NCBI GenBank assembly: GCA_034769895.1
Contig: JAWRYS010001459.1
Span: 1-64,000, forward strand
DNA: 64,000 nucleotides
Direction of reading: 5' to 3'
From: Magicicada septendecula
Taxonomy: Eukaryota > Arthropoda > Insecta > Hemiptera > Cicadidae
Of this stretch, positions 24,954 to 36,386 are shown piece by piece. Positions within the stretch are counted from its first letter, which is position 1, and every line of letters begins with the position of its first letter. The translations under genes and the position numbers were made by a program. The notes beneath the pieces are model-generated. The model did no database searches, was not told the DNA's origin, and was given only the letters and a program-made list of their open reading frames with translations.

Positions 24954-25460
24954 CAGTTCTTCTCAGAACTATTTTAGACAGCCGTCCCGTAGGAAGCGAA
25001 ATCATCCTGACAACACAGTCTCTTATAACAAATCAAATAAAAATTGTTCACACGCAAATAAATGTCAACTAATATTAAAACACAATTGTATTACAATATA
25101 TCGCCCGATTATAACCCACAGCACTTCACTAATAACCACTTAAACGCAAACAGTATCGCCTGATAATAACTCGAACCGCACTGTAATATGTCGCAACTAT
25201 AACTAACAACTAAGGGCGCTGGCGCCTTGTATATATACAACGCTCACAGACCAGAAGATTCCAAACTACGCGTTGCTTAATTACATCGTATGTACGACGT
25301 AATTAATTGCGGCCTTGACACAGTCCGCGCGGCTGGCGGCTTCCAGAAAAGTCTCGCGAGCGCATGTTGAAATCACGTACTCCACAACATTTAGCCGTAT
25401 TCCACTGGATTCATCTGGAACATTCGATGAACACGTAGATTGTTCTGTAATGTCGTAACA

Positions 25461-26354
25461 CTGCTCCCTCCTTAAGCCTGTTCGTCCCGAACTGGCAAAC
25501 CGTCTCTGAAGTAATACTCGACCAGGCGGCCTAGGTGGACGTCCTTGCGAAAAATAATTCTCTGGTTCTTCGAATTCAGTCCCGTGTGATCCAAACATCA
25601 AGTTACCAGGAATGCGAGTCTTCTGCTCCACCGCTAGTTTTGCTGGAATCACTTCCGTTGCGACATGTACTGATAACCTAAATACCACTGGCTGATCCAA
25701 GTCTGTTTGGTTCTCGTCAACAACGTCTTGCGTAACTTCATCTTCAGCAACTTTTCCACCGGGCGCTTCTAACAGCTCAGGAACAAGCAAGAATCTTGTC
25801 TCGACACTGATAGTTGGCTTTCCAATCACTTCTTTTGTCGTTACACTTATTTGTACTTCCTCTGCTAGTTCTTCCCCCATTTCCTCTTGACCAGACCTGT
25901 TGACTTTTTCTTCGGCCAATGCCACTTGCTTAACCGAATGGTTGGTAGACCCTGTCATTTTAGCCATGCAAAGCTTTATCTTCTCTTGGCCGACCCTCAG
26001 GACATTCTCTCGTATGTCCACAATGAATCCGTAGGCATTCATAACGTCCGTGCCAAGAATCACTTCATCGAAAATGTCTGCAACGAGCATTTGGTGGCTA
26101 AACTCGAGAAAACCCAGGCATACACGTACGTCTACCTTTCCTAGCACCTTGACGGGGCTTCCAGTCACAGTCTGTATTGTACAAGAGCTAATTAGAGGCT
26201 GGCGGTTCCTGACTAAGTCAGGGCGCACAATGGACACTGTTGCCCCCATGTCAACTGTAAATGATGTTGGTTTACCTTCCGCAAATCCATTAACAATCAA
26301 GTTTCCACTGGTCTTATGTAGCGTGGAAACTATGTGCTGTTCTGGGGCTTTACT
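25461..26354 (-). pseudogene. Retroviral-type aspartyl protease of the Gypsy-like element
   Basis: The minus-strand frame carries FTVDMGATVSIV, the retropepsin active site with DMGA in place of the usual DSGA or DTGA, then the ILGTDVMNAYGF segment corresponding to the conserved ILGxD region. The protease would mature Gag. An acidic, Glu/Val-rich tail of about 170 codons follows and runs into the 3' LTR, where an RT would be expected. The 5' part continues across the BEL/Pao insertion into the zinc-knuckle frame at 33949. The Met in the active site may make it inactive. Confidence 0.75.
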
Positions 26355-26359
26355 TCTCC

Positions 26360-26805
26360 TGTTAAATCTTTGTATTTGTTCGTTATACCCGTGCGCAATC
26401 AGCCCACGCAATTACGTCACCCGCTTAAAGTGCAGTTCGATAACTGCGAGCTACGACAGAGTTGTTAGTTAACCCTCAGCCTTCACTCGCTCAATACTCT
26501 TTTCTATTTGCTAGCCGCGGCGATGTGAAATTTGATTATTTGCTTAACTTCTTTATATAATTTTCAATCTTCAATCGTTATTTACGATTCTTCTTGGCAA
26601 TGTACGCCATACGTAATTGCATGGGCCATGCGCTTTATTGAGTAATTGTCAATGAACGCTTTATTATATAATTTGTCAATAAACGCTAGTTAACTCAAAA
26701 TTTATACAGTCTACTTCGTCTTTTAAAACATATATCCGATTCTTTAAACCAGCAGCACTTCGCATGAGAAATACCAACTCAAGAAATACTCGAGAGCGTT
26801 GATCA
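26360..26805 (+). repeat. BEL/Pao 5' LTR
   Basis: TG...CA bounded. Compared with the 3' LTR it has a T/C difference near 26709 and another near 26737, and no indel. Confidence 0.95.
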
Positions 26806-26814
26806 TGCAACATT

Positions 26815-26832
26815 TGGTCCTCCGGGCCGGAT
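26815..26832 (+). promoter_or_regulatory. BEL/Pao primer-binding site
   Basis: TGGTCCTCCGGGCCGGAT lies nine bases after the 5' LTR, in the expected position and of the TGGTCC...CCGGAT form seen in BEL/Pao elements. Confidence 0.7.
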
Positions 26833-27739
26833 CATTCATTTCTGGATGATTCATTTCACGAATAATTTATTTCACGGAGCATTCATTTCATGGATTCAGT
26901 TCATGGATTTACAGTTCAATTAGCAGGCAATATCAGTATTTAACAACATGATAAATAAACATTTCTTTAATTATCAACTATAACTGGAGCACGCATTGCA
27001 CGACGTTTGGGGACGTCATACTTCGCCGATAGGATCGTTCGAAACATTATTTCAACATTTGAACACCATCACCACGTGGCATTCATCACTTGGGAAAAAT
27101 CCAAAGCATCCAGCCTATGCAGAATTCGACCACTTCAGACATCACCTGACAGGCATCAACAGTGTCTACATCGTCAATTCATGGGTGCCGGATGGGACTG
27201 CTAAGGATTCAACACGCTCTGAGACCTTCTTGAACATGTCGATAAGTACCACATACCAAGTAAATATAAATTTATGTTTCATATGATCCTTTCAATTTTA
27301 CATAATTTTGTATACCTTTCAAGGGCATTCAACTAAAATAAGCAGTATTTAAAAAATAATATAACTTTTTTTCTTTATATCAGTTTCAATTTGACTATGA
27401 ACTTAGATTTTTTGCGAACTCAGCAAGCTTATAAATTTTTCTGCGAATCAATCACAAACTTAAATAACTTAACAAGCTTATATTCATATTTTTTGATTTA
27501 ATTGTAAATCATATTCTTAAATAGTTTTCATAGCAATAGGAATTATACTGTTATGTTGTATATGCTGTCTATATCAGTATTTAGTACAACATAGAATTAA
27601 ATCTGAGATGTGTTAATCAATGGTTACCGCGTTGTAGCGTGACTTCATAAATTAGATAACCTGCATTGGTCTTGTTCATCTCTCTGCATTCACTCATTTT
27701 TTCTTATTATCGTTTCGAATCTTCAAGTAATACACAATC

Positions 27740-29053
27740 ATGACTGATATGAAGGCGCTGATCAAAAAGCGTGGCACGATCAAGGCCTCTATATCGCGCA
27801 TAAACACCTACGCGGATAATTTTGATCACGATACGCATGACCACCATGCGCTAAAAATAAAGCTTCGTCATCTGATGGAGCTATCCGCAAAATATGACGA
27901 GATTCAAACGCAAATTGAGTCTGATGACTCTGATTTTGCATCCGTTAGTGATAAAGTTCAGACGGAAGATGATTTGTGTAACATAGAATGCAAGTTGCAA
28001 AATTTATTAGATCATGCCGAAGAGATGAGCAAAAAAATACTAAATCAGTCCGAAGTCGTCACATTCAGTACTCCTCCTATTCAATTACAACCAATTAAAC
28101 TACCCTGCTTCGCAGGTAACATAATTAACTGGCAACATTTTTACCATATGTTTGTGGAGTTGGTTCATGTCCGAACAGACCTGACCACCATCCAAAATTT
28201 TCACTACTTGCACTCATCACTAAGGGATGAGGCGCTGAATATTATAAAGTTACTCCCAATCACGCACGAAAACTACACGGTGGCCATTGAGTTGTTGAGA
28301 GCCAGGTACGACAGTAGATTGATTGTTACGGCGTATTATGTGGCTAACGTTTAGGGCATGAAGCACATGCAGCAGGACTCTATGGTTAGCATTTCCAAAT
28401 GTATAGATGATCTTACCGCTAACATAAACGCTCTGAATTCATCAAATTTACCAGTGAACACATTCGAAATTATTTTTGTGCATTTTCTCGCCCAAAAACT
28501 TGACGATCGCACATCTAGATTATGGAAGGAAAGTTTAACTGACGAACAGCTTCAGAATTATAATAACTTTATTAAATTCTTAAATACTAGGCGCCAGCTG
28601 TTGCAAAATGTGAGCGCACCGACTGGTTCGTCTTACGGTAGGCAAGTTAGCGATAAAACTTCTTATCGCAAACCGGCTAAACGCGCTGAGTTCACTGGGT
28701 CACTAATACATACTCAAACAAGCAATAGACTTTGCCAGCTGTGTCGCGGCAATCATAAATTGTCCGAATGCCCACAGTTCGTGGCTTTACATCCGAGTCA
28801 ACGGAAAGACGTTTTAATAAATCACAAGCTCTGCCTAAATTGCACACGCTCGGGCCATGAAACCTCGCGTTGCCCTTCCAAATTTTCGTGCAGAGCATGC
28901 TCGAAAAGGCACTACACCATGATCCACGCTTCAACAAATAATTTTTCGAGCAGGAACAATAATCAATGTTCCCTAAAAGTACAAACCAACAAATCAACTT
29001 TATTGTCTACCGCCGTATGTACCACAACCGATCGTGCCGGTAACACCCGTTAA
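27740..29053 (+). pseudogene. BEL/Pao Gag, broken by a stop
   Basis: It starts at the ATG at 27740. The first 204 codons match the BEL/Pao Gag layout (DUF1759-like: Lys/Arg-rich start, coiled coil, then PPIQLQPIKLPCFAG and WQHFYHMF-type sequence). A TAG at 28352-28354 interrupts, and the frame continues for 231 codons. These include CQLCRGNHKLSECPQF and a second CCHC-like cluster (CLNCTRSGHETSRCPS), which bind RNA in the virus-like particle. A TAA ends it at 29053, before the protease. Confidence 0.85.
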
Positions 29054-29061
29054 GAATCCTG

Positions 29062-32000
29062 TTGGATTCAGTTTCACAAGCAAACTTTTGTGCCAAGGGC
29101 TTCGCACGCCGCATGGGCTTAAAATTAAACAAGTCCGAACTGCCTATCACGGGCATAAATAATTCTCTATGCCAAGCCAATTTCAGTACAAGGGTGCGCC
29201 TAAACTCACGCTACAGGGATTTCAGTTTGAATGTACACTGCGCTGTTCTACCCAGAATTACAAATAACCTCCCTACAGAATCCTTTAATATGTCATCATT
29301 AAACATTCCAAGAAACATATTTTAGCTGACCCGCAACTTAATTTTTCGTCACATCGACATATTACTCGGGGCACAGTATTTTTTCCAATTGATTGAGCCT
29401 ACTAAATTCATTCGCAGTCCGCACTTTCCGATAATACAGGAAACAAAACTAGGTTTTATCCTCGCCGGAAATTTACCATTTAACGTAGACATGACAAAAC
29501 CGGTTTCGTCGTTTATGGCTCGTGACGACAATAATGCCATCTCGTCACAGTTGAGGAACTTCTGGCAGTTGGAGGACGTTTCTTTCCGTACTCCCTCAGC
29601 TGATGACGCGGAGTGTGAAAATCATTTCCTCACAAACACCTTTCGAAACACTAGTGGTAGGTTTGTTGTGTCACTACCCCGTAAGACGGGGCATCTCGGC
29701 GATTCACTCCCCGGAGCAGTTCGCAGATTTCAGACACTCGAACTCAAATTCAGGCAAAACCAGTATTTGTACAAAGACTATAGTAACTTCATGCAGGAAT
29801 ATTTAAACCTGGGTCATATGTCTCCACTCAATTCATATGATTTATCAATCAATAAGTCGAATATTTTTTACTTACCACACCATGCTGTCGTCAAGTCTAC
29901 TAGCACAACCACCAAACTTCGCGTTGTTTTCGATGGCTCAGCCAAAACATCAAATGATTTATCTTTAAACGACACACTCATGGTTGGTCCTACGGTCCAG
30001 CAGGATATTTTCTCCATCATGTCCAGATTTAGAACGCACCGATACGCACTCATTGCCGACATCGAGAAAATGTATCGCCAAATCTTGGTGTCCCCAAGGG
30101 ATTCTAACTTGCAAAGAATTGTCTGGCGTGACGCTCCCCACAAGGAACTTAAACACTATGATTTGAGAACAGTCACATATGGGACTGCAAGCGCTTCATT
30201 TTTGGCCACTAGATGTTTAAAACAAATCTCACAGGAAAATAGTATTCAACACCCCATAGCCTGCTCTGTCATTGCAAACGATTTTTACGTCGACGATCTC
30301 ATCACCGGATCTGATAGCTCACACGTCTTAGCCCGATTAAACTCTGACATTTCTGGTTTATTAAGCTGGTACGGCTTCACTCTGCATAAATGGTCTTCTA
30401 ATGACCGGAATATCATATCTTCACATACCAACTCATCCCTGAACTTCAACAAAGACCAAACCGTCCGCACTTTAGGTATTCAGTGGGACGTTCAGGCTGA
30501 CAACTTCATATACAATTTACAACGAGATCTTAAAATCGATGTGTTTAATAAAAGAAGGGTATTATCCGTCATCGCTGGAATTTACGACCCATTAGGGCTC
30601 ATTGGCCCTATTACATTTTGGTGTAAGCACTTTATGCAAACGCTATGGTCATCCGGTACCAATTGGGACGACCCACTGTCTGACTCATTATCAATTCAAT
30701 GGGCAGAGCTTTACGCTCAATTAATTTCAGACACTCATTTTAAGATCCCAAGAGCTATAAAGGATTCATGTAATTTTCCAATCATTTCATTTCAATTACA
30801 TGGGTTTGCCGACGCTTCAGTAAAGGGTTACGCATATGCATGCTGTATATATGTGCGTACAGTATATTCTGACCGCAGTATATCATCTGATTTATTGTGT
30901 TCCAAATCTAGAGTCGCCCCTTTAAAGCAGATATCTTTACCTCGACTTGAACTTTGCGCCTGTCTATTATTGGCTCAGTTGGTTTATAATGTTGTCAACG
31001 CTGTGACCTACAATTTCAGCGAGTTGTATTTTTATTCTGACTCTACGATTGCCTTACACTGGATTCACCAACAGTCGTCCAGATGGAAGGTATTTGTTGC
31101 CAACCGCGTCGCGGAGATACAGCAGCTCACTGCAAGAGGCACCTGGTATCATGTTGCTTCGCATGACAATCCCGCGGACATTCTATCCCGCGGTTGTTTA
31201 CCCCGTTATTTGCACCACCACCCGCAATGGTGGCATGGCCCATACTGGTTGTCAAAGGAGCCATCATCATGGCCCACCAGTCCTTTCGAATCCAACTCTT
31301 CCTGCACTCATCCAGATCTGGATAAAGAAAAACGTAAACAAGGTCACCTCGCTCTGGTTACTACTTCATCCACTCCTAATTACATTGAAAATTATTCCTC
31401 GCTTTCAAGACTTATTCGTGTGTTTGCTTACTGCCTACGTTTCATTCGGAACGCTAAGTCTCCCGTCGCTAACAGAAACACTTCCTTTTTAACTTCACAG
31501 GAGCTACACAGCACACTTTTGATTTTTATACGTCAATCCCAGCTATCGCATTTCAAAATCGAGATTAAAGAACTACAGGCACAACGCCCTGTACCTAAGA
31601 CTAGTAAAACTTTTTCGCTTAATCCCTTTATAGACAACACGGGGATATTACGCGTGGGCGGACGCCTTCAACATTCTCAGCTCAACTATAATAGTAAACA
31701 CCAGATCATACTTCACCCGCAGTCTCATCTCACTAGACTAATTATAGAAAACGAGCATATTCGACTACTCCATGCCGGAGTACAATTAACGCAGTGCCCT
31801 CTACGTCAAAGATATTGGATCATCAATGACAAATCATACATACGCTCCGTGATACACAAGTGCATCACTTGTTTTCGATTTCGCGCAATTGGCTCAAGCC
31901 AACTTTTAGGACAATTACCCTCTTCCAGAGTCACTCCTTCTAAACCATTTTCACAATGTGCCGTCGACTATGCCGGTCCCATATTTCTACGTCAGGGCGG

Positions 32001-32856
32001 GCAGCGGTCCAAATCATTTACAAAGGCTTACATTTCACTCTTCAATTGCATGGCCACTAAGGCAATTCACCTTGAATTGGTATCAGATTTGACTTCAGAC
32101 GCCTTTATAGCTGCTTTAAAACGCTTCATAGCTCTCAGGGGCATCCCTGCACAAATATTTTCTGACAACGGTACAAATTTCCGTCGTGCTGGCACTATGT
32201 TACACGATTTGTACAAACTTTTTCAACAAGACGAATTTCAACAAACCACTCAGGACTTCGCCAGTTCACAGGGAGTCAAGTGGTCTTTCATACCTCCGTC
32301 AGCACCTCATTTCGGTGGTCTATGGGAGAGCGGAGTCAAAAGCGTTAAATTTCATTTACGGCGCGTTATCGGCAGGACGCTTCTCAACTTTGAAGAGCAT
32401 TACACTGTTTTGACTCAAATAGAGTCATGTCTGAATTCACGTCCCTTGTTCGCCATTTCAAATGACTCTGGGGATCCCGAGACTTTGACTCCAGCACATT
32501 TCTTAGTTGGTTTACTTACTTCGCTCCCGGAACCCGACTATTCGGATATAAAAATGGGGAGGTGGCAGCTTCTGCAGAGATTCACCCACTCTATATGGAA
32601 GAGATGGTCAAGAGATTATTTGCATCAGCTGCAACAACGAAATAAATGGCGCAAACATTAAAAAAAGTTGTCTCCAGGACAACTCGTCCTCATTTTAGAA
32701 GACAATACCCCACCCCTGCAGTGGAAACGTGGTATTGTCACCCAAATCTATGTCGGTCAGGATTCATTAGTACGCGTAGCGGATGTCCGCACCACAAACG
32801 GCATCCTGCGTAGGCCTATCCACAAACGGTGCCCACTTCCCGTGGCAACAGACTAA
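29062..32856 (+). pseudogene. BEL/Pao Pol (protease, RT, RNase H, integrase), broken
   Basis: A degenerate protease (LLDSVSQANF in place of a DSGSQ-type site) occupies 29062-29325. Frameshifts lie between 29310 and 29390, then a 1090-codon frame runs to 32661. In that frame RT has YVDD at 30286-30297. RNase H begins near FADASVKGY (about codon 483). The integrase has an H2C2 zinc module (about codons 776-828) and catalytic D860, D926 and E980. A TAA at 32659-32661 separates the last stretch (to 32856), which carries the LSPGQLV-type C-terminal domain. The copy cannot make a full polyprotein without recoding, yet its catalytic core is intact. Confidence 0.9.
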
Positions 32857-33497
32857 TTTGTTTTTCAGTGCTTCATGCCCGGGACATTTCCGGATCAGCA
32901 CATTCTCTACGTACTACTGTAAGTACAATGTTAAATGTACTTATTTATACATTTATATTTATACCAAGTTAATGTACGCTATTTATATGTGCATTAGTAA
33001 ATATTTTAAGTGTTTTTTCGTCAGTGTGATGTCAGTTATTGTGTACTGTTTAGTGCAGTGTTATTATTATCATGAATTATTTTGTTTATATTGCCATTGT
33101 ATTATTATGTAATATTGCTTATTATGCACTTATTGTCATGCTATTATTACTGAATTCTTTGGATTTCTATTAGTTATTGTGTAATGCTACTTACTATGTG
33201 TTATTCATTGCCATGTACCATTGTTATTGAATTTGGGTATATTGTCATTATTATTATTATGTGGCATCAGACGTTCTAGCATTTGTATTTGATTATTATA
33301 TATTATTCGATGAGTATTGATCAATATTGTATTTATGCTATCTAATGGGCCATCTATCGATGCGCCAATATTCATTATACTATGTATAAATGAAATACAT
33401 TTCAGGTTCGTAACTTGTTAATGTATACTTGCATTTTTTCAAGCAACTTTTCATACTGTAACCTATTTCAAAATCGCCCGATTTTGGGCGGGCAGTA

Positions 33498-33943
33498 TGT
33501 TAAATCTTTGTATTTGTTCGTTATACCCGTGCGCAATCAGCCCACGCAATTACGTCACCCGCTTAAAGTGCAGTTCGATAACTGCGAGCTACGACAGAGT
33601 TGTTAGTTAACCCTCAGCCTTCACTCGCTCAATACTCTTTTCTATTTGCTAGCCGCGGCGATGTGAAATTTGATTATTTGCTTAACTTCTTTATATAATT
33701 TTCAATCTTCAATCGTTATTTACGATTCTTCTTGGCAATGTACGCCATACGTAATTGCATGGGCCATGCGCTTTATTGAGTAATTGTCAATGAACGCTTT
33801 ATTATATAATTTGTCAATAAACGCTAGTTAACTCAAAATTTATACAGTCCACTTCGTCTTTTAAAACATATATCCGATTCCTTAAACCAGCAGCACTTCG
33901 CATGAGAAATACCAACTCAAGAAATACTCGAGAGCGTTGATCA
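33498..33943 (+). repeat. BEL/Pao 3' LTR
   Basis: Same 446 bases as the 5' LTR apart from two substitutions. A G-rich GGGCGGGCAGTA tract precedes it as a likely polypurine tract. Confidence 0.95.
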
Positions 33944-33948
33944 TCTCC

Positions 33949-35320
33949 AATTGGTGCGATCACCCTCTTCTCTCGGTATCTTCTTCTCCCAACAGTCTAC
34001 CTGTAGATGACCACGTTTTCCACAGTTGTAACACTTTGGTCTTCTGTTTTTATCCCATCGTTCAAATCGTTGTGACTCTCTTGAACTTCTGAATTGGTTG
34101 TCCGACAACATTATTTTTCTGCACCCATCGTAACGGCAATGTGATACAGGGATCTTCTGACTGCAATGTGATGGCACAAACCCATTAATGTAGCGGGACG
34201 CTAACTTGGCAGCTTCAAACTCTAAGGCGTGAACAAGAGCTTCTGATCACATTCGTAACATTTGCTGAAGTTCACAATCTCCAATGCCTTCAATAAATGT
34301 CTGCACCGTAAACCTTATTCGAAAATCTTCTGGTGCTTCAGGATAGGCCAATCTAATCAGTCTGTCGATAGTTGCTTCAAACTCTTGAAGACTCTCCCCG
34401 GAGCGTTGTCGTCTTGTTCACAACTGATCGTAGTACACATCTCGCAAATGTTTATCACCATACCGTAATTCTAGAGCTTTTATCAACTCGGCATAAATAT
34501 TCTGGCTGTCAGGTGGCACTTTCTGTAGTAGTTCTGCCGCGGGTCCTTTTAATGAGGAAACGAGTGAAACTGCCTTGTCTTTCTCCGTCCAATTATTTGC
34601 GCATGCGGCGGCTTCAAATTGGCGGAGGTACGTTGCCCTGTGACTGCTTCCGTCAAAGTTGGAGCTTTGACATGAACTCTCCCTACTGCAGGCAAAATGA
34701 CTTTCTCTATCAACTTATTTTCTGCGTCTTTTTCTGTCTTTATCATTGGTACAGTCTGTTCACAAAGTTGTTTTGGTTGTATCTTCAGACACTGTTCAAA
34801 TTTTAATTTGTTCTCTTATGTTTGCCATTGAGTTTTCTACTGCAGATATTTTATTTGACACTGATTCTTCTATGACAGATACTTTTTTTAGACATTGATT
34901 CTTCTATGACAGATATTTTTGTGGACATCGATTCTTCAGCACTGGAGACAGATTTTTCTACTTCAGCTATTTTTAATGTCATTAATTCTTGTACCTCCGA
35001 TATTTTAGTAACTTGTTTATTAAGCTCACCTCGTAGGAGACCCAATTCTGCGGTACTATGCTCTTGCATCTGTTTCTGCACCTGTATTAATGCTTTGATG
35101 TCTTCTGTTTCACGCTTCCGTTCCTCTGTTTCCAGCAGGAGGGTTTTCTGTCTCGCATCCGCTTTCTCATCTTGTTTTTCTGCTTCTTCTCTTTCTTGTC
35201 TTCGTTCTTCTTTTTGTTGTTTTTCTGCTTCTTCTACCTCTTTTTGTCATTCTAATTTTTGTTGTTCGGTGTCTGCCGCAGCAGCGATTGGAAAGCTTCC
35301 ATCATCTGACTGGCATCCAT
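33949..35320 (-). pseudogene. Gag of the Gypsy-like element, frameshifted
   Basis: The ATG at 35320 opens MDASQMMEAFQSLLRQT, which stops after about 22 codons. Other frames continue with a long Glu/Lys/Arg coiled coil (about 35230-34850), then capsid-like sequence, then one CCHC knuckle (CYNCGKRGHLQVDC) near 34020. Gag would package element RNA. At least three frame changes are needed. Directly after the knuckle the frame would have joined the protease; the BEL/Pao element now separates them. Confidence 0.7.
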
Positions 35321-35390
35321 TTTTTATGATTAATTATAAATTACGCTTGTCTTGTGCAAAGTGTCCACTGTTTCCACTGTTAACGGTTCT

Positions 35391-35408
35391 ATCCCACTTC
35401 TGACACCA
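35391..35408 (-). promoter_or_regulatory. Primer-binding site of the Gypsy-like element
   Basis: The minus strand reads TGGTGTCAGAAGTGGGAT one base after the 5' LTR, the position required for tRNA priming. Confidence 0.75.
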
Positions 35409-35409
35409 C

Positions 35410-35880
35410 TGTTACGACGGTCTACTTGGTCGTCGTAGGTACAGTGGAAAACAAAATACAAGACACCAATTAAGTCACTAATGTCAGCTTTAATTTTCAC
35501 AGTTAAACAGTTCGTACAATATACCGCCCTATTATAAAACACAGCACTTTACTAATAACCACTTGAACGCACATAGTAATACCGCCCGATAATAACTCGA
35601 ACCGCACTGTAATATGTCGCAACTATAACTGACAACTAAGGGCGCTGACGCCTTGTACTTATACAACGCTCACAGACCAGAAGATTCCAAACTTCGCGTT
35701 AGCGCCAGTTTGTACGACGTAATTAATTGCGGCCTTGACACAGTCCGGGCGGGAGGCGGCTACCAGAAAAGTCTCGCGAGCGCATGTTGAAATCACGTAC
35801 GCCACAACATTTAGCCGTATTCCACTGGATTCATCTGGAACATTCGATAAACACGCAGATTGTTCTGTAATGTCGTAACA
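35410..35880 (-). repeat. 5' LTR of the Gypsy-like element
   Basis: Bounded by TGTTACGAC and GTCGTAACA. It is 471 bases, shorter than the other two family LTRs by an internal deletion after GTTCGTA near 35516. Confidence 0.9.
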
Positions 35881-36386
35881 CTATCTCACATTACACTATC
35901 TTAAAAAATCAGAACAACTGTGTGATACTCGTAAGGTTTTAACTTGTTTTTTACTTTAAATAACATTAAATTTTTTCTATAAAATGTCTGCTGTAGGCAT
36001 CTATGAACCTTCAAAAAATGTGTTTTTTCAGTCTTCTATTGTCATTGATTTTATAATTTTCAACATTTTAAAGTACAAAAGATTTTTTAATTGTGATTTT
36101 AAAGGAAGCCTCATTGACAACAATAAAGTAAATATTTAATTTAAAAATCACTTTGTTATATTCTTTACATTAAGTAGACCTACCTATTACTGTGTAGGCC
36201 TACTTTTCGGAAGAAAGTGAAACTGTTGCTTAGTGGCAACGCTGTAAGTAAGCGGTGTGACCTTGACGGTACTATTTATATGCAGGCTACTCTAATACTA
36301 GTTATTGTTTTTATTCATAATTCTATAATTTAAAATATTATTCATGATTTAATGGGGGTTGTACAACCTAAGCACGGGCCGCCACT
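35881..36386 (-). mobile_element. Right part of a CAGTGGCGGC-type DNA element
   Basis: Read on the minus strand it starts AGTGGCGGCCCGTGC at 36386 and has a GTACCGTCAAGGTCAC block near 36260 matching 22460-22480. It is the partner, or a second copy, of the element at 21730. Confidence 0.4.

Larger units (their letters stand above)
23157..25009 (-). mobile_element. 5'-truncated non-LTR retrotransposon of the I-like group
   Basis: An 1853-base insertion lies inside the 3' LTR. It is flanked by the 16-bp duplication ACAACACAGTCTCTTA (23141-23156 and 25010-25025), typical of target-primed reverse transcription. Its 3' end (minus sense) has a short TAAG repeat tail rather than poly(A). It encodes the end of an RT and an RNase H domain, so most of the element's 5' part is missing. 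Confidence 0.9.
23038..25460 (-). repeat. 3' LTR of the Gypsy-like element, interrupted by a LINE
   Basis: The LTR parts are 23038-23156 and 25010-25460, with the 16-bp target duplication of the LINE counted on both sides. A purine-rich AAGGAGGGAGCAG tract (minus strand) lies just inside its internal edge at 25461-25473, as expected for second-strand priming. Confidence 0.85.
26360..33943 (+). mobile_element. Full-length BEL/Pao LTR retrotransposon
   Basis: Two 446-bp LTRs (26360-26805 and 33498-33943) start TGTTAAATC and end GTTGATCA. They differ at only two positions. The 5-bp target duplication TCTCC (26355-26359 and 33944-33948) is perfect. The element inserted into the Gag-protease gene of the Gypsy-like element, on the opposite strand. 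Gag, protease, RT, RNase H and integrase are all recognisable in the BEL/Pao order, but the long frame is broken several times. Confidence 0.95.
23038..35880 (-). mobile_element. Gypsy-like non-autonomous LTR retrotransposon with Gag and protease only, host to two insertions
   Basis: The 3' LTR is 23038-25460 (split by a LINE) and the 5' LTR is 35410-35880. Both are bounded by TGTTACGAC...GTCGTAACA. The internal part encodes, on the minus strand, a coiled-coil Gag, one CCHC knuckle and an aspartyl protease, and then runs into the 3' LTR. No reverse transcriptase, RNase H or integrase exists anywhere between the LTRs once the BEL/Pao element is subtracted. Without insertions the element would be about 3.4 kb. 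The 5' LTR lacks about 83 bases present in the 3' and solo LTRs. Flanks (AATAT and CTATC) are not a matching target duplication. Confidence 0.8.

Noticed and set aside
26996-27286. 96-codon ORF upstream of BEL/Pao gag
   Set aside because: It lies in the 5' leader between the primer-binding site and the gag ATG and shows no domain.
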